Shown: piece after piece, positions 27,523-37,357 of the stretch
Layout: each line of letters begins with the position of its first letter
How positions within the stretch are numbered: the stretch's first letter is position 1
From: Schleiferia thermophila
GTDB lineage: Bacteria; Bacteroidota; Bacteroidia; Flavobacteriales; Schleiferiaceae
Assembly (NCBI RefSeq): GCF_003337435.1
Contig: NZ_QPJS01000001.1
Coordinates: 636,513-700,512, forward strand
Length of the DNA stretch: 64,000 nt
Direction: 5' to 3'
Program-made: the position numbers and the translations under genes
The notes under the pieces: model-generated
What the model was told of the DNA's origin: nothing
What the model saw: only the letters and a program-made list of their open reading frames with translations
Database searches by the model: none

Positions 27523-28374
27523 ATGTCGCTTCGAAACCGTTTAAAAAAATCGTTTAAAAATCGCTACAGGCTGGTTATTCTCAACGATGAGAACTTCGAA
27601 GAACGGTTCTCTGTGAAGTTGACCAAGCCTCTTGTATTCTCCCTGGTAGCCGGGGGTAGTCTGCTTTTGGTGATAGCCACCACATTTATCATTGCCTTTA
27701 CCCCTTTGCGCGAATACATACCTGGATACTCCAGTACCGAGCTGAAACGCCTTGCCATACAAAATGCTGCTGCCATTGACTCTCTTGAACGCCAGCTGCA
27801 ATATGCTGAAAATTATCTCACTGTGCTCAAATCCGTGATCAGTGGTGAAATTCAACCCGACGACTCTACCGATATCAAAATGCTGGCTGAGACCTCCGTG
27901 CAGATTGATCTGACGATAGGTAAGCACGACAGCTTACTTCGTTATGAAATAGAACAGGAGGAGCAATTTAACCTGCAACCCGTAAGTCGTGAACAGTTCT
28001 TCAGTGCATTGTTGCTGTTTCCGCCGGTCAGAGGAGTAGTGGTTGCGGGATTTGACCCGGAGCAGAAAAATTATCACATTGAAATCACCACAACTAACTC
28101 AGAGTCTGTTAAAAGTGTGTATGACGGAGTGGTGGTGTTTGCAGATTTTAATCCTGTTTGGAATCATGTAGTGATCATTCAGCATAGCAATGATTTAATT
28201 TCCGTATATCGAAATCTGGCATTTCCTCTTAAGAGAAAAGGACAAAATGTGCGGGCAGGCGAAGTGATTTCATTTGTAGAAAGTACTCGTGAATTCGATA
28301 GCAAACCGATTTTTGCATTTGAACTCTGGCAAAAAGGCCAACCGATGAATCCACAATTGTTCATCAACTTCTAA
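27523..28374 (+). CDS. M23/LytM-like protein, catalytically degenerate
   Basis: A 283-residue bitopic protein. A basic cytoplasmic tail is followed by one transmembrane helix (about residues 35-59), a short coiled coil (about 75-100) and a LytM-like beta domain (about 185-280). The fold pattern GVVVFADFNP...HVVIIQH...GQNVRAGEVIS matches M23 peptidases, but the zinc ligands do not: YxH is YRN and the HLHFE motif is FAFELW. It is probably not a hydrolase and may instead regulate a peptidoglycan amidase, as EnvC and NlpD do. This function is inferred from the family. Confidence 0.82.
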   Translation: MSLRNRLKKSFKNRYRLVILNDENFEERFSVKLTKPLVFSLVAGGSLLLVIATTFIIAFTPLREYIPGYSSTELKRLAIQNAAAIDSLERQLQYAENYLTVLKSVISGEIQPDDSTDIKMLAETSVQIDLTIGKHDSLLRYEIEQEEQFNLQPVSREQFFSALLLFPPVRGVVVAGFDPEQKNYHIEITTTNSESVKSVYDGVVVFADFNPVWNHVVIIQHSNDLISVYRNLAFPLKRKGQNVRAGEVISFVESTREFDSKPIFAFELWQKGQPMNPQLFINF

Positions 28375-28396
28375 ACACAATCTTTTGAGATAAAAA

Positions 28397-29899
28397 ATGT
28401 CGCTAAAGTCTTTTTTTGCGCGCCAACTGGCGAAATACGTGGTGGCAGATACACGTCAATGGGCGTCAAAGCCGGTTGAAATCCAAATGAAATGGATGTA
28501 TAAACTCATCCAACAAGCCAGAAATACTGACTTTGGTCGAGAGCACGGTTTTGAGGAAATAACAAATTATATCGACTTTAAAAAACAGGTTCCCATACGC
28601 GACTACGAAGGGCTGAAATTTTACATTGAGCGAATCAAGGAGGGAAATGCTAATGTGCTATGGCCTGGTAAACCTCTTTATTTTGCTAAAACATCCGGTA
28701 CTACGTCAGGCACGAAGTACATTCCCATCAGTCGCGAAAGCATGCCCTATCACATCAGCGGGGCGCGCAACATGCTGTTGCATTACATTTATCACAGCGG
28801 CAATGCCGGTTTTGTAGACGGCAAAATGATTTTTTTACAGGGGAGCCCGGTACTGAGCGAAGTGGCAGGCATTAAAACGGGAAGACTTTCAGGAATTGTT
28901 GCACATTATGTTCCTGGCTATTTGCAGCGCAACCGCATGCCATCCTGGGCTACCAATTGCATCGAAGACTGGGAGCAGAAAGTAGATGCCATAGTACGCG
29001 AAACCGTGAAGGAAGACATGCGGTTGATCAGTGGAATACCTCCCTGGATTCAGATGTATTTTGAGCGACTTTTACAGCACACCGGAAAGTCCACAGTCGG
29101 ACAAGTTTTCCCGAATTTTTCGCTTCTTGTGGTGGGTGGCGTAGCCTTTGAACCCTACGTTAAGGTTTTTGAAAAACTCATCGGACGACAGGTTGATGTA
29201 TTGGAATTATATCCTGCCAGTGAAGGGTTTATAGCATATCAGGATCAGCCCGGCAGTTCCGATTTATTGCTCCTGCTGAATGCAGGTATTTTCTATGAAT
29301 TCATCCCAGCCGATCGGTTTTTTGAAGAAAATCCACCGCGATATCACATCGGACAAGTTCAAACCGGGGTCAATTACGTATTGATTCTCAACACCAATGC
29401 CGGGCTATGGGGATACAATATTGGCGATACCATCGAATTCGTAAGTACAAATCCTTACAGGATACGCGTCACAGGTCGTATAAAACACTTTATTTCAGCT
29501 TTTGGTGAGCATGTCATTGGAAGTGAGGTTGAAGCTGCTATCAAGGCTGCTCAGCAGCATCATGGAGGTAGGGTAAATGAGTTCACGGTAGCTCCTCAAG
29601 TGGCCCCGCCTGAAGGTGGTTTACCCTATCATGAATGGTGGATCGAATTTGATGAGCTACCGTTCGATTTAGATGCGTTCGCAAAAACCATCGATCAGAT
29701 ACTGCAGGAAAAAAATGTATATTACCGCGATTTGATCGAAGGAAAAATTCTCCGTCCTGCGGTAGTGAGAGTCCTCCCGAAAAATTCCTTCAATCGATAT
29801 ATGAAATCAATCGGAAAGCTGGGTGGTCAAAATAAACTACCTCGCCTGGCAAATGACCGAAAAATAGCCGATGCTTTGGTAGAACTTACCTTACAGTAA
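28397..29899 (+). CDS. GH3-type acyl-adenylating enzyme
   Basis: A 500-residue member of the GH3 auxin-responsive promoter family, whose plant members join amino acids to acyl acids such as auxin or jasmonate via acyl-adenylates. The P-loop-like motif KTSGTTSGTKYIP (about residues 96-108) and the adenylate motif GYNIGDTIEFV are present. Bacterial members are common in Bacteroidota and have no assigned substrate; an acyl or amino acid conjugation role is inferred. It lies 22 nt downstream of the M23-like gene and is probably cotranscribed. Confidence 0.9.
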   Translation: MSLKSFFARQLAKYVVADTRQWASKPVEIQMKWMYKLIQQARNTDFGREHGFEEITNYIDFKKQVPIRDYEGLKFYIERIKEGNANVLWPGKPLYFAKTSGTTSGTKYIPISRESMPYHISGARNMLLHYIYHSGNAGFVDGKMIFLQGSPVLSEVAGIKTGRLSGIVAHYVPGYLQRNRMPSWATNCIEDWEQKVDAIVRETVKEDMRLISGIPPWIQMYFERLLQHTGKSTVGQVFPNFSLLVVGGVAFEPYVKVFEKLIGRQVDVLELYPASEGFIAYQDQPGSSDLLLLLNAGIFYEFIPADRFFEENPPRYHIGQVQTGVNYVLILNTNAGLWGYNIGDTIEFVSTNPYRIRVTGRIKHFISAFGEHVIGSEVEAAIKAAQQHHGGRVNEFTVAPQVAPPEGGLPYHEWWIEFDELPFDLDAFAKTIDQILQEKNVYYRDLIEGKILRPAVVRVLPKNSFNRYMKSIGKLGGQNKLPRLANDRKIADALVELTLQ

Positions 29900-30522
29900 A
29901 CGAAGATTACCAGCTTGAAAATTCTCAATACGTTTATAAAATATGCTTTTTTAAAGGTGTTGTTCTGTTAAAATGAATTTTTCAGGGAGCTGAGAGAGAA
30001 ATAGGACCTTTCTATACTACCAGGGTGAACTTTTTTGTCCAAAGAATATTTTATTACGATAGCTGATATGGAGACAGAAGAATCCTATCCATTACCTGAT
30101 TTCTTTTTTTAAAAAAGCTTTAAGCATCCAGACTACGGGAACAAAAACTGTTTTTACGCTAATAAATGCACTGCAAGTTGTTCTAATGATGATAGTACAG
30201 AACAGCGTTATTACCGGAGATTCGGATTGTGTTAAATAGATTTCTACAATGCAATTAACGATTTACGTTCAAGGAATTGGACATTCATGAACCAATACCA
30301 TCTCTGAGCAAAATGGTTAAAGTATCAGCGGAAAGAATAAGCTTAACTTTCAAAAGTTCACAGATAAAAAAGCATATTACGTGTTTGAAAATTTGAAAAT
30401 TGTTAAGAATCAACATATTACTTTTGCAATCCTTTTTTTTGAGGATAGTTAATTTTTCAACCAATCATAGTATATTAACTCCAACAAAAAATATATTTAC
30501 AGATATTTAGGAAGATCAGGAA
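29900..30522. other. 623-nt stretch without a gene
   Basis: AT-rich DNA between the GH3-type gene and recQ. I find no open frame of useful length on either strand, no tRNA or riboswitch pattern and no terminator with a clear stem and T tract. The only signal is a -7 promoter box for recQ near the right end. Confidence 0.6.
30419..30426 (+). promoter_or_regulatory. Predicted -7 promoter box of recQ
   Basis: TACTTTTG, full match to TAnnTTTG, with TTTG at 30392-30395 (23-nt spacing). It would give recQ a leader of about 90 nt. Confidence 0.5.
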
Positions 30523-32709
30523 ATGAGCAACACAACCTTAGCCGAGAATCTTAAAAAGTTCTTTGGATTCAACACCTTTAAGGGAAATCAGGAAGCCGTA
30601 ATCAAAAGTTTACTAGAGGGAAATGACACCTTCGTCATAATGCCTACAGGTGGAGGCAAATCCCTTTGCTATCAACTACCAGCACTCATGAGCGAGGGTA
30701 CAGCCATAATTGTATCGCCCTTGATTGCCCTGATGAAGAATCAGGTAGATGCCATGAGAGGTTTTGCCACCGAAAACGGCGTAGCCCACGTTTTGAATTC
30801 TTCCCTTACCAAAAAGGAGATCCAACAGGTAAAGGACGATATTACGGCAGGCATTACCAAAATGTTGTATGTGGCACCGGAGAGCCTAACCAAAGAAGAT
30901 AACATCGAATTTCTTAAATCGGTCACTATTAGCTTTTATGCCATCGATGAGGCCCACTGTATATCGGAGTGGGGCCACGACTTCAGACCAGAATACCGGA
31001 ACCTCCGCAGCATCATGCACAAGATAGGTAAGCGACCCATTATAGCGCTTACGGCCACAGCTACACCCAAAGTGCAATCAGACATTCAAAAAAACCTGGG
31101 CATGGAAAAGGCCAAGGTGTTTAAATCCTCATTTAACCGGGAAAATCTATACTATGAAATTCGACCTAAGGTCAATACTGAAAAAGAAATCATCAAATTC
31201 ATAAAAAACAATATAGGCAAAAGTGGTATCATCTACTGTATGAGTCGAAAAAAAGTGGAAGAGCTGGCGCAGACCCTTCAGGTGAATGGCATTAAAGCTT
31301 TGCCCTACCACGCTGGACTCGACAGCCATACCCGAGCTCGTCATCAGGATGCCTTTCTGATGGAAGAAGTGGATGTGATCGTAGCAACCATCGCTTTTGG
31401 GATGGGTATAGATAAACCCGATGTGCGATTTGTAATCCACTACGATATGCCCAAATCACTCGAAAGTTATTATCAGGAAACCGGCAGGGCCGGACGTGAC
31501 GGTGGTGAGGGTAACTGTATAGCCTTCTATGCCTATCAGGACCTGGAAAAAATGGAAAAACTCATGGCCGGTAAACAGGTTGCTGAGCTCGAAATCGGAA
31601 AACAGCTGATTTCTGAAACCATTGCATACGCTGAGACATCAGGCTGCCGCAGAAAGTATCTGCTGAAATATTTTGGCGAAGAATTCGACGAGGCCAATTG
31701 TGGCAATATGTGTGACAATTGCCGGAATCCAAAAGAGAAATTTGATGCTCAGGAAGACGTAAAACTAGTACTCGAAACCGTAGTATCCGGACAAAACCGT
31801 TTCAAAGCCCCTCAAATAGTCGCCATTCTCAAAGGACAGCTCAATCAACAGCTTCGCTCCTACAAGGTAGATGAATACGAGCAGTTTAACGAAGGTGCAG
31901 ATAAAAGCGAGCATTTCTGGAACAGCGTCATCCGGCAGTGCATCGTCAGAGGTCTACTTGAAAAAGAAATTGAAACCTACGGAATACTCAAAATCACCCC
32001 GGAAGGAAAAATATTCATCGAGCATCCTCAACCCTTCATGATGGCAGAAGACAACAGCTTTGAAGGCATCACTGATGACGACGATGATCTGATTCTGGCC
32101 GGTAAGAGTGCAACAGCCTTCGATGAGGTCCTCTTTAAAATGTTGAAAGACCTGACTAAATCAGAGGCTAAAAAGAAAGGCGTTCCTCCTTATGCGGTTT
32201 TTCAGGAAAGTGCACTTAATGAAATGGCGCTGCACTATCCTACCACTCTTGAAGAACTCAAAAATATACCCGGAGTAGGTGAGGGCAAGGCAAAAAAATT
32301 CGGACAGCCTTTTGTAGAACTTATAGCCAGATATGTAAAGGAAAACGACATCGAAAAACCCGAAGACTTTGTAGTCAAGTCAGTAGTAAACAAAAGCAGT
32401 CTAAAAGTATACATCATCAACTCAACTGACCGCAAAATATCACTCGACGACATCGCCAAGTCCAAAGGCCTCACCATGGAAGAGCTGCTCGACGAAATAG
32501 AGGGTATTGTTAACTCCGGCACCAGAATCAACATAAACTATTACCTGGAGCGAATATTGGATGATGACCAAATTGAGGAGATTTATGACTATTTCATGGA
32601 ATCTGAGACGGATTCCATCAAAGATGCATACGAAGAATTTGGCGGTGAATATACCGAAGAGGAGATTCGCATGGTCCGCATCAAATTCATGAGTGAGGTG
32701 GCCAACTGA
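30523..32709 (+). CDS. recQ: ATP-dependent DNA helicase RecQ
   Basis: A 728-residue superfamily 2 helicase for recombination and fork repair. Walker A TGGGKS has K46; DEAH-type Walker B reads DEAHCISEWGHDFRPEY. The RecQ zinc domain has four cysteines (GCRRK, then CGNMCDNC). A winged-helix domain and an HRDC domain (about residues 545-610, GVGEGKAKKFG) follow. A further 100-residue acidic C-terminal extension (KVYIINSTDRKISLDDIAKSKG) has a helix-turn-helix-like repeat also seen in other Bacteroidota RecQ proteins. Confidence 0.96.
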   Translation: MSNTTLAENLKKFFGFNTFKGNQEAVIKSLLEGNDTFVIMPTGGGKSLCYQLPALMSEGTAIIVSPLIALMKNQVDAMRGFATENGVAHVLNSSLTKKEIQQVKDDITAGITKMLYVAPESLTKEDNIEFLKSVTISFYAIDEAHCISEWGHDFRPEYRNLRSIMHKIGKRPIIALTATATPKVQSDIQKNLGMEKAKVFKSSFNRENLYYEIRPKVNTEKEIIKFIKNNIGKSGIIYCMSRKKVEELAQTLQVNGIKALPYHAGLDSHTRARHQDAFLMEEVDVIVATIAFGMGIDKPDVRFVIHYDMPKSLESYYQETGRAGRDGGEGNCIAFYAYQDLEKMEKLMAGKQVAELEIGKQLISETIAYAETSGCRRKYLLKYFGEEFDEANCGNMCDNCRNPKEKFDAQEDVKLVLETVVSGQNRFKAPQIVAILKGQLNQQLRSYKVDEYEQFNEGADKSEHFWNSVIRQCIVRGLLEKEIETYGILKITPEGKIFIEHPQPFMMAEDNSFEGITDDDDDLILAGKSATAFDEVLFKMLKDLTKSEAKKKGVPPYAVFQESALNEMALHYPTTLEELKNIPGVGEGKAKKFGQPFVELIARYVKENDIEKPEDFVVKSVVNKSSLKVYIINSTDRKISLDDIAKSKGLTMEELLDEIEGIVNSGTRININYYLERILDDDQIEEIYDYFMESETDSIKDAYEEFGGEYTEEEIRMVRIKFMSEVAN

Positions 32710-32800
32710 CCTACCATATAAACTCATAATAAAGGAAACAAACTGAGGATTTTTATATGAATTTTTTTATGCACAGCTGTAAGCCAAATAGAGCAAAATG

Positions 32801-33406
32801 CTAGATATCAAAGAGTTTTGGTATCGTAAACTTGCTTACAAATTTCTTTCTATGGTGCTGGCTCACTCCTGAGTTTCTGATGGCTTCGATATGTGCCTTT
32901 GTGGGATAGCCTTTGTTTTTAAGCCACTGATAGTGCGGAAAATGCATGTGTAGCTCAGCCATGATGCGATCTCTGTACACTTTGGCCAGGATGCTTGCTG
33001 CGGCTATGGACTGAAAGCGGGCGTCTCCTTTGACAAAGCACAGGTGCGGTATCTCCCAACGAGGAAATCGATTGCCATCGATCAGCAGCAAAGCAGGGGT
33101 GAGGTTGAGATTTTTCACGGCCCGCTTCATGGCCAGCAGAGAGGCATTTAGTATGTTGATATGGTCAATTTCTGCTACAGATACCTCAGCTATCGACCAT
33201 GCAGCAGCTTTTGTACATATCTGTATAAACAGCTCTTCACGTTGTCTGACAGAGAGTTTTTTGCTATCGTTGAGTCCCTCTATGGGTCTAAGTGGATCGA
33301 GGATAACTGCAGCGGCTACTACAGGGCCGACAAGGCAGCCTCTGCCGGCTTCGTCACAGCCGGCTTCAGGTACAGCTGTTTGATAATATGCCTGTAAGCT
33401 GCTCAT
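32801..33406 (-). CDS. rnhB: Ribonuclease HII
   Basis: A 201-residue RNase HII that nicks DNA at embedded ribonucleotides and removes RNA primers. Catalytic D18 and E19 (CDEAGRG) and the LLIDGN aspartate are visible. The ATG overlaps the stop of the upstream glycosyltransferase gene by 4 nt, so the two are translationally coupled. Its 3' end faces recQ across 91 nt without a clear terminator. Confidence 0.95.
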   Translation of the reverse strand: MSSLQAYYQTAVPEAGCDEAGRGCLVGPVVAAAVILDPLRPIEGLNDSKKLSVRQREELFIQICTKAAAWSIAEVSVAEIDHINILNASLLAMKRAVKNLNLTPALLLIDGNRFPRWEIPHLCFVKGDARFQSIAAASILAKVYRDRIMAELHMHFPHYQWLKNKGYPTKAHIEAIRNSGVSQHHRKKFVSKFTIPKLFDI

Positions 33407-34530
33407 AGAAGTGTTTTTTCAATTGAATGCCAAAGTCGAACGGCCGAATCTTCCCATGTGAAGAGTTTTGCTCTGTTCATTCCTTTGATGATGAGAGCAT
33501 TGCGCAATTTAGAATCTCTCGCCAGCCGTAGCATAGCTTCAGCTATGGCATAGTGGTCAGCAGGATTGCATAGCAAAGCTGCATCGCCAGCTACTTCCGG
33601 CAGCGAAGTGACCGTTGAGGTAATTACCGGTACCCCAGCGCGAAAGGCTTCCACTATGGGGATCCCAAAGCCTTCAAAATTCGACACAAACCACAAGCCT
33701 TCTGAGGCAGCAAGAATGTCATTGAGTTCGCGACCCTGTCGCCTGCCTGCAAAGATTACTTTTTCCCGGTGTTTCATTTGCCTGAATGAATCCTGCATAC
33801 TTGTGGTCCAATGCATTTTTTCACCGACGATTACCAACCTAAAGTCCCGGTCGATGCGATCAGCAAATAGATCAAATGACCTGAAAAGCCCTTCAATGTT
33901 TTTCCTTGGATTGAAGGCACCCACGAAAATAAAATACGGTTTGCCATCTGATATCATTTGCCGCTTTGACACTTTTTCTGCGGGACTAATGGGAGCAAAA
34001 ATCTCGGAGGCACCATTATACACCACATCAATTTTGCTGGATGTCACACCATAAGTTTTGACCAGATCATTCGCAGACCATTGGCTTACCGTTGCAATCC
34101 TTCGGGCATGTCGGGCGTATCTGGGGAAAAAGTGTCGGTAATAAGCTCGAACAAGCGGAGGCAAAAATTTGGGATGGTGTTCAAAATTGATGTCATGTAT
34201 CACCGCCAATTGAGGTGTTTTTTTATGTCGAAGGCTTAGAAAGCCATCGGTACTCAAAAACAAATCACACCGATGTCGCCTGAGATATTCATGGATAGAG
34301 TATTCGAAATACAAATACCACAACACCGGATGACGAGCCGGTGGTCTCAATATCACAGGATGCACATTGGGGCCAAAAACAAAACCTTTGTCCCACGGCC
34401 GGTCAAAGAGAAAAATAAATTCGACCTCAGGATGCTTTTGAGTGATAATTTTCAATGTGTGGTAAGTAAACCAACCAATACCTTCCATACGACCAGGTAT
34501 CAGAAATCGTGTATTGACAGCAATGCGCAC
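33403..34530 (-). CDS. Glycosyltransferase family 4
   Basis: A GT-B fold transferase of about 375 residues. The C-terminal nucleotide-sugar site shows GAFNPRKN and EGFGIPIVEAFRAGVPVI. The start is uncertain: homologues begin with the equivalent of RIAVNTRFLIPGRMEGIGWFT, so a GTG at 34530 is preferred. The frame stays open to an ATG at 34599, which would add 23 residues lacking family similarity. Acceptor and donor sugars are unknown; a cell-surface polysaccharide or lipid is likely. Confidence 0.88.
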   Translation of the reverse strand: MRIAVNTRFLIPGRMEGIGWFTYHTLKIITQKHPEVEFIFLFDRPWDKGFVFGPNVHPVILRPPARHPVLWYLYFEYSIHEYLRRHRCDLFLSTDGFLSLRHKKTPQLAVIHDINFEHHPKFLPPLVRAYYRHFFPRYARHARRIATVSQWSANDLVKTYGVTSSKIDVVYNGASEIFAPISPAEKVSKRQMISDGKPYFIFVGAFNPRKNIEGLFRSFDLFADRIDRDFRLVIVGEKMHWTTSMQDSFRQMKHREKVIFAGRRQGRELNDILAASEGLWFVSNFEGFGIPIVEAFRAGVPVITSTVTSLPEVAGDAALLCNPADHYAIAEAMLRLARDSKLRNALIIKGMNRAKLFTWEDSAVRLWHSIEKTLL

Positions 34531-34599
34531 AGCAATTGTTTTCTTGGGGACAAATTTTAAGATTTTAAGCCATTGATAAGGAATAAAATTGCAAAACAT

Positions 34600-36364
34600 C
34601 AGTAAGATGGACCGAGTGGACTGGTAATCACCATTGGTTATACTTAATCATTAGCACAAAGACTAACGAATATCCTTTTCAAAATTTGAAAAATTATGTA
34701 CTTTATTTTGATTGTAAATATCCCAAATACACGATATCCAAATGGAAGAAATCTGAATTTTGCGCAAAAGATTTTTCAACTTTATTCCCGTTTTTTCTAT
34801 TTACACTGAATGTTGAAAAATGCAAAGTATGATAAATAAAATCAATACAATTCTTCCGATATGTTTTGTCATTTTTTAAGTAAAAATTTCAAAATAATTC
34901 GATGAAAGTTTCTTATGAAGCATTCTCTTCTTTTATAGCTGATTAGAATATAAAACAGTATTCGAAATTCCTAAAAATTCTGAGGGAGTAGAAACATGGA
35001 GATATGTGTGTAAGTACTTTTGATCAGATACATCCGCTCATGAATGAACACGGGTTTTTTGTGCCATCGCAGGTGCATCTAAGAGGGAATCAAAATCAGT
35101 CTACAAAAGGATTCATTCTCTGACTTCACCTTCATCGAACTTTGGTAAGTTAACCTGAATATTTCAAAAATTTAATTACAGAAACATCATAAATTTTTCC
35201 AAAGATAAATACTTGATAGCTCCTTTTACAATTTAATGGTCTTTCAAATTTTTTTCCTGACCATATCTACTAGTGAAGATGCACAAAAATCGTCTTCATT
35301 TTGACTCATAGAATTTTTTAAAGCCACAAGCAGGAAGAAAAGGACTTAAGAAAAATTTAATTGGCTGAATATTCTCTGATAGGTGAATGCAATGGTAACC
35401 TGCACCTGTTTTTTTCGATTATTTTATGTTCAAATAGGCGCTTATTAGCGCGATTCATTAGGTCTGATGAGAGCGAGAATCGTAAGGGTAGAAATGGTTT
35501 TAATCAAAGTTTTAAGGCAACAATACGGTTGTCCACCCTTTGGGCCAGTCGTGGAAATGGAAAGTATGATTAACAACACAACAGTTCATTTAGGTCAATC
35601 CAAGCCCCAATTCACAATCGAGGACTCTATAGTAAGTGGAAATGACCCGAGGTTTCGAGTGGTTCTATAATTGGATCGCCTTATGTTCGTAAGAAACCTT
35701 GCGCCGATCAGGTAAAAATGATCAGCAAAAGAACTTAACCCTTTTAATATAGGCTACTAAATTCATCCCATTGTCCTTGGAAGATGTAGCAAACAACACC
35801 GCAGGTCGGGAAATATTTCATTTTAGTAACACAACTTATCTCCTAGGAGCAGCAACATTAGGATGAAGTTGTAAATGAAAATTATTGAACTCTGTAAAAC
35901 CCAAACCAGAGTTGCAAAGCCCAGCTAAGACACGATATATCAATGAAGGAATGAGTTTGATAGATCCTCTAAACTTTCTGGCATCAGTGCCAGCTAAGCC
36001 GAATCGCTCTTCGCGGAGAGTCATATTTCCTGATGCGCATCCCAAATTTTTACACTTAATATCTGAATACAAATCCCTGATGCGAAAAGTGTGAGTTGTC
36101 AAATTGGAATCAATAGTTCTGACAATCCACTAGTCTGCCTTTACCCTCTGCTGTATACAATAATTTTAAAGCTAAACTCAGAATGTAAAATTGTTTTGAT
36201 GGAGATCTAACAATAAAACAAGTGCCCCTACCGAAAAAAATTTTACAAGTTGATTGTTTTTTTATACAGGACGACTTGCATTCGGGATTTGGACCTGGGT
36301 GAAATTTTTTCAAAAAAAATGCGCGGTCAGATAGGACCGCGCTTTGTCGATATCATTGTACTTA
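34600..36364. other. 1.8-kb gene-poor, AT-rich interval
   Basis: No gene I can support. Only short open frames occur: 35361-35573 and 35467-35670 (+), 35836-36102 and 36110-36313 (-), and 35885-36094 (+). None has a family motif, a convincing start signal or a credible protein composition. One -7-like box TACTTTTG lies at 35015-35022 and is followed by a 27-codon frame from 35040. The segment 35840-36100 is less AT-rich than its surroundings and could be a decayed gene. The right end holds the terminator of the minus-strand NYN gene. Confidence 0.6.
36311..36342 (-). terminator. Rho-independent terminator of the NYN-CSD operon
   Basis: Perfect 8-bp stem GCGCGGTC/GACCGCGC (36321-36328 and 36335-36342) with a 6-nt loop. 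Read on the minus strand it is followed by A and eight T, so it ends the minus-strand transcript. Confidence 0.88.
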
Positions 36365-37333
36365 CTATTCCAGTATTTTCCTGACCTCTTTGGCTACCTC
36401 TTGTCCCTGGTCATTTTTTGCTATTGAAAAAAATACCTTTTCACCTGGCTGAAGCTCTTGAAAATCAGTATTTACTACATCGGTATAGTGGAAAAAAAGA
36501 TTGTTATTCGGATATTTGATAAAGCCATAGCCATTTTTTAAAGTTAGAATTTCACCCTCGAATATAGCGTTGTCGGTCGTGTCGATATGGCCATTGTTTT
36601 GCGTGTTTGAAGGGGTTGGGACTTTTTCATCCGATGTGAAATCAAAATCCTCTTCTAAGAGTTCATTGTCTTTGTTTCCGTGTGGTTCTCGTTCGCTGAC
36701 AAAGATTTTTTCAATCCAATAATCTGTAGTGCGCTGCTTGTCGATAAGCTCGCTCATGTTTACGGTAAAGGTACAGGCTTCCAGCAGATTGTAAGAAGTT
36801 TTAACGGATACTTCAGTACCTTCATCGTTATGGTAATCAAATTCCCAATGAAACAAAAACACTGGAATTCCCAGAGCATTTACCTTAATGACGGCATCGG
36901 CATAGGCTCCGTCGTTTACGATCAGAGCTACAGCATCAAGCTTGTTTTGATAGCATGCATCAAGCAGCTCTACCGATAGTCTGGCTTCCATTGATGGGGT
37001 TTCTTTTCTTACTCCGCCATTTGGACGGTAGATGATGTAATGAGGTCTGATGTTTTCGTAAGAGAGGATATCGTCGAGCTGCCGGTCGTAGTAGAGTTGA
37101 TGTCCCCTATTACTGGCCTCGAATGCATTGATTCGAATTCTGAAATAGTGTGACTCTACTATTTTTACCAGTCTTCGGTCTTGCTCTTCGGTTTGAGCCA
37201 CCCAATTTCGGATAAAGTCATGCAGTCCGCCCAGATGAAGTCTTCGGCGTTTGGTATGAGTGTAATGATAGTAATTGCTGGTGTGGTTGAGGTAATTTCC
37301 GTCGATAAATATTCCAATTCTCCTTGTTTTCAC
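36365..37333 (-). CDS. NYN (PIN-like) nuclease domain fused to a cold-shock domain
   Basis: A 322-residue protein. Residues 1-195 form a NYN domain of the PIN-like nuclease superfamily: IGIFIDGNYLN with D11, then SVELLDACYQ and LIVNDGAYADAV carry further acidic positions. After a low-complexity acidic linker (about 215-255), residues 258-322 are a cold-shock-like beta barrel (GYGFIKY, LFFHYTDV, GEKVFFSI) that binds RNA or single-stranded DNA. This suggests an RNase that brings its own nucleic-acid-binding module; activity is not proven. The start is GTG. It is the last gene of the ridA operon and has a strong terminator. Confidence 0.85.
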   Translation of the reverse strand: MKTRRIGIFIDGNYLNHTSNYYHYTHTKRRRLHLGGLHDFIRNWVAQTEEQDRRLVKIVESHYFRIRINAFEASNRGHQLYYDRQLDDILSYENIRPHYIIYRPNGGVRKETPSMEARLSVELLDACYQNKLDAVALIVNDGAYADAVIKVNALGIPVFLFHWEFDYHNDEGTEVSVKTSYNLLEACTFTVNMSELIDKQRTTDYWIEKIFVSEREPHGNKDNELLEEDFDFTSDEKVPTPSNTQNNGHIDTTDNAIFEGEILTLKNGYGFIKYPNNNLFFHYTDVVNTDFQELQPGEKVFFSIAKNDQGQEVAKEVRKILE

Positions 37334-37357
37334 TTGTTGTTTTTTTTATATTTTACA

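Noticed and set aside
29985-30040. CTGAGAGAG segment recalling a TPP riboswitch
   Set aside because: Only the CTGAGA stretch fits; the other conserved parts of the aptamer are missing and the nearest downstream gene is recQ.
35836-36102. 88-codon minus-strand open frame and its plus-strand counterpart
   Set aside because: Both strands are open over the same stretch, neither has a family motif or a convincing promoter. It is described as part of the gene-poor interval only.
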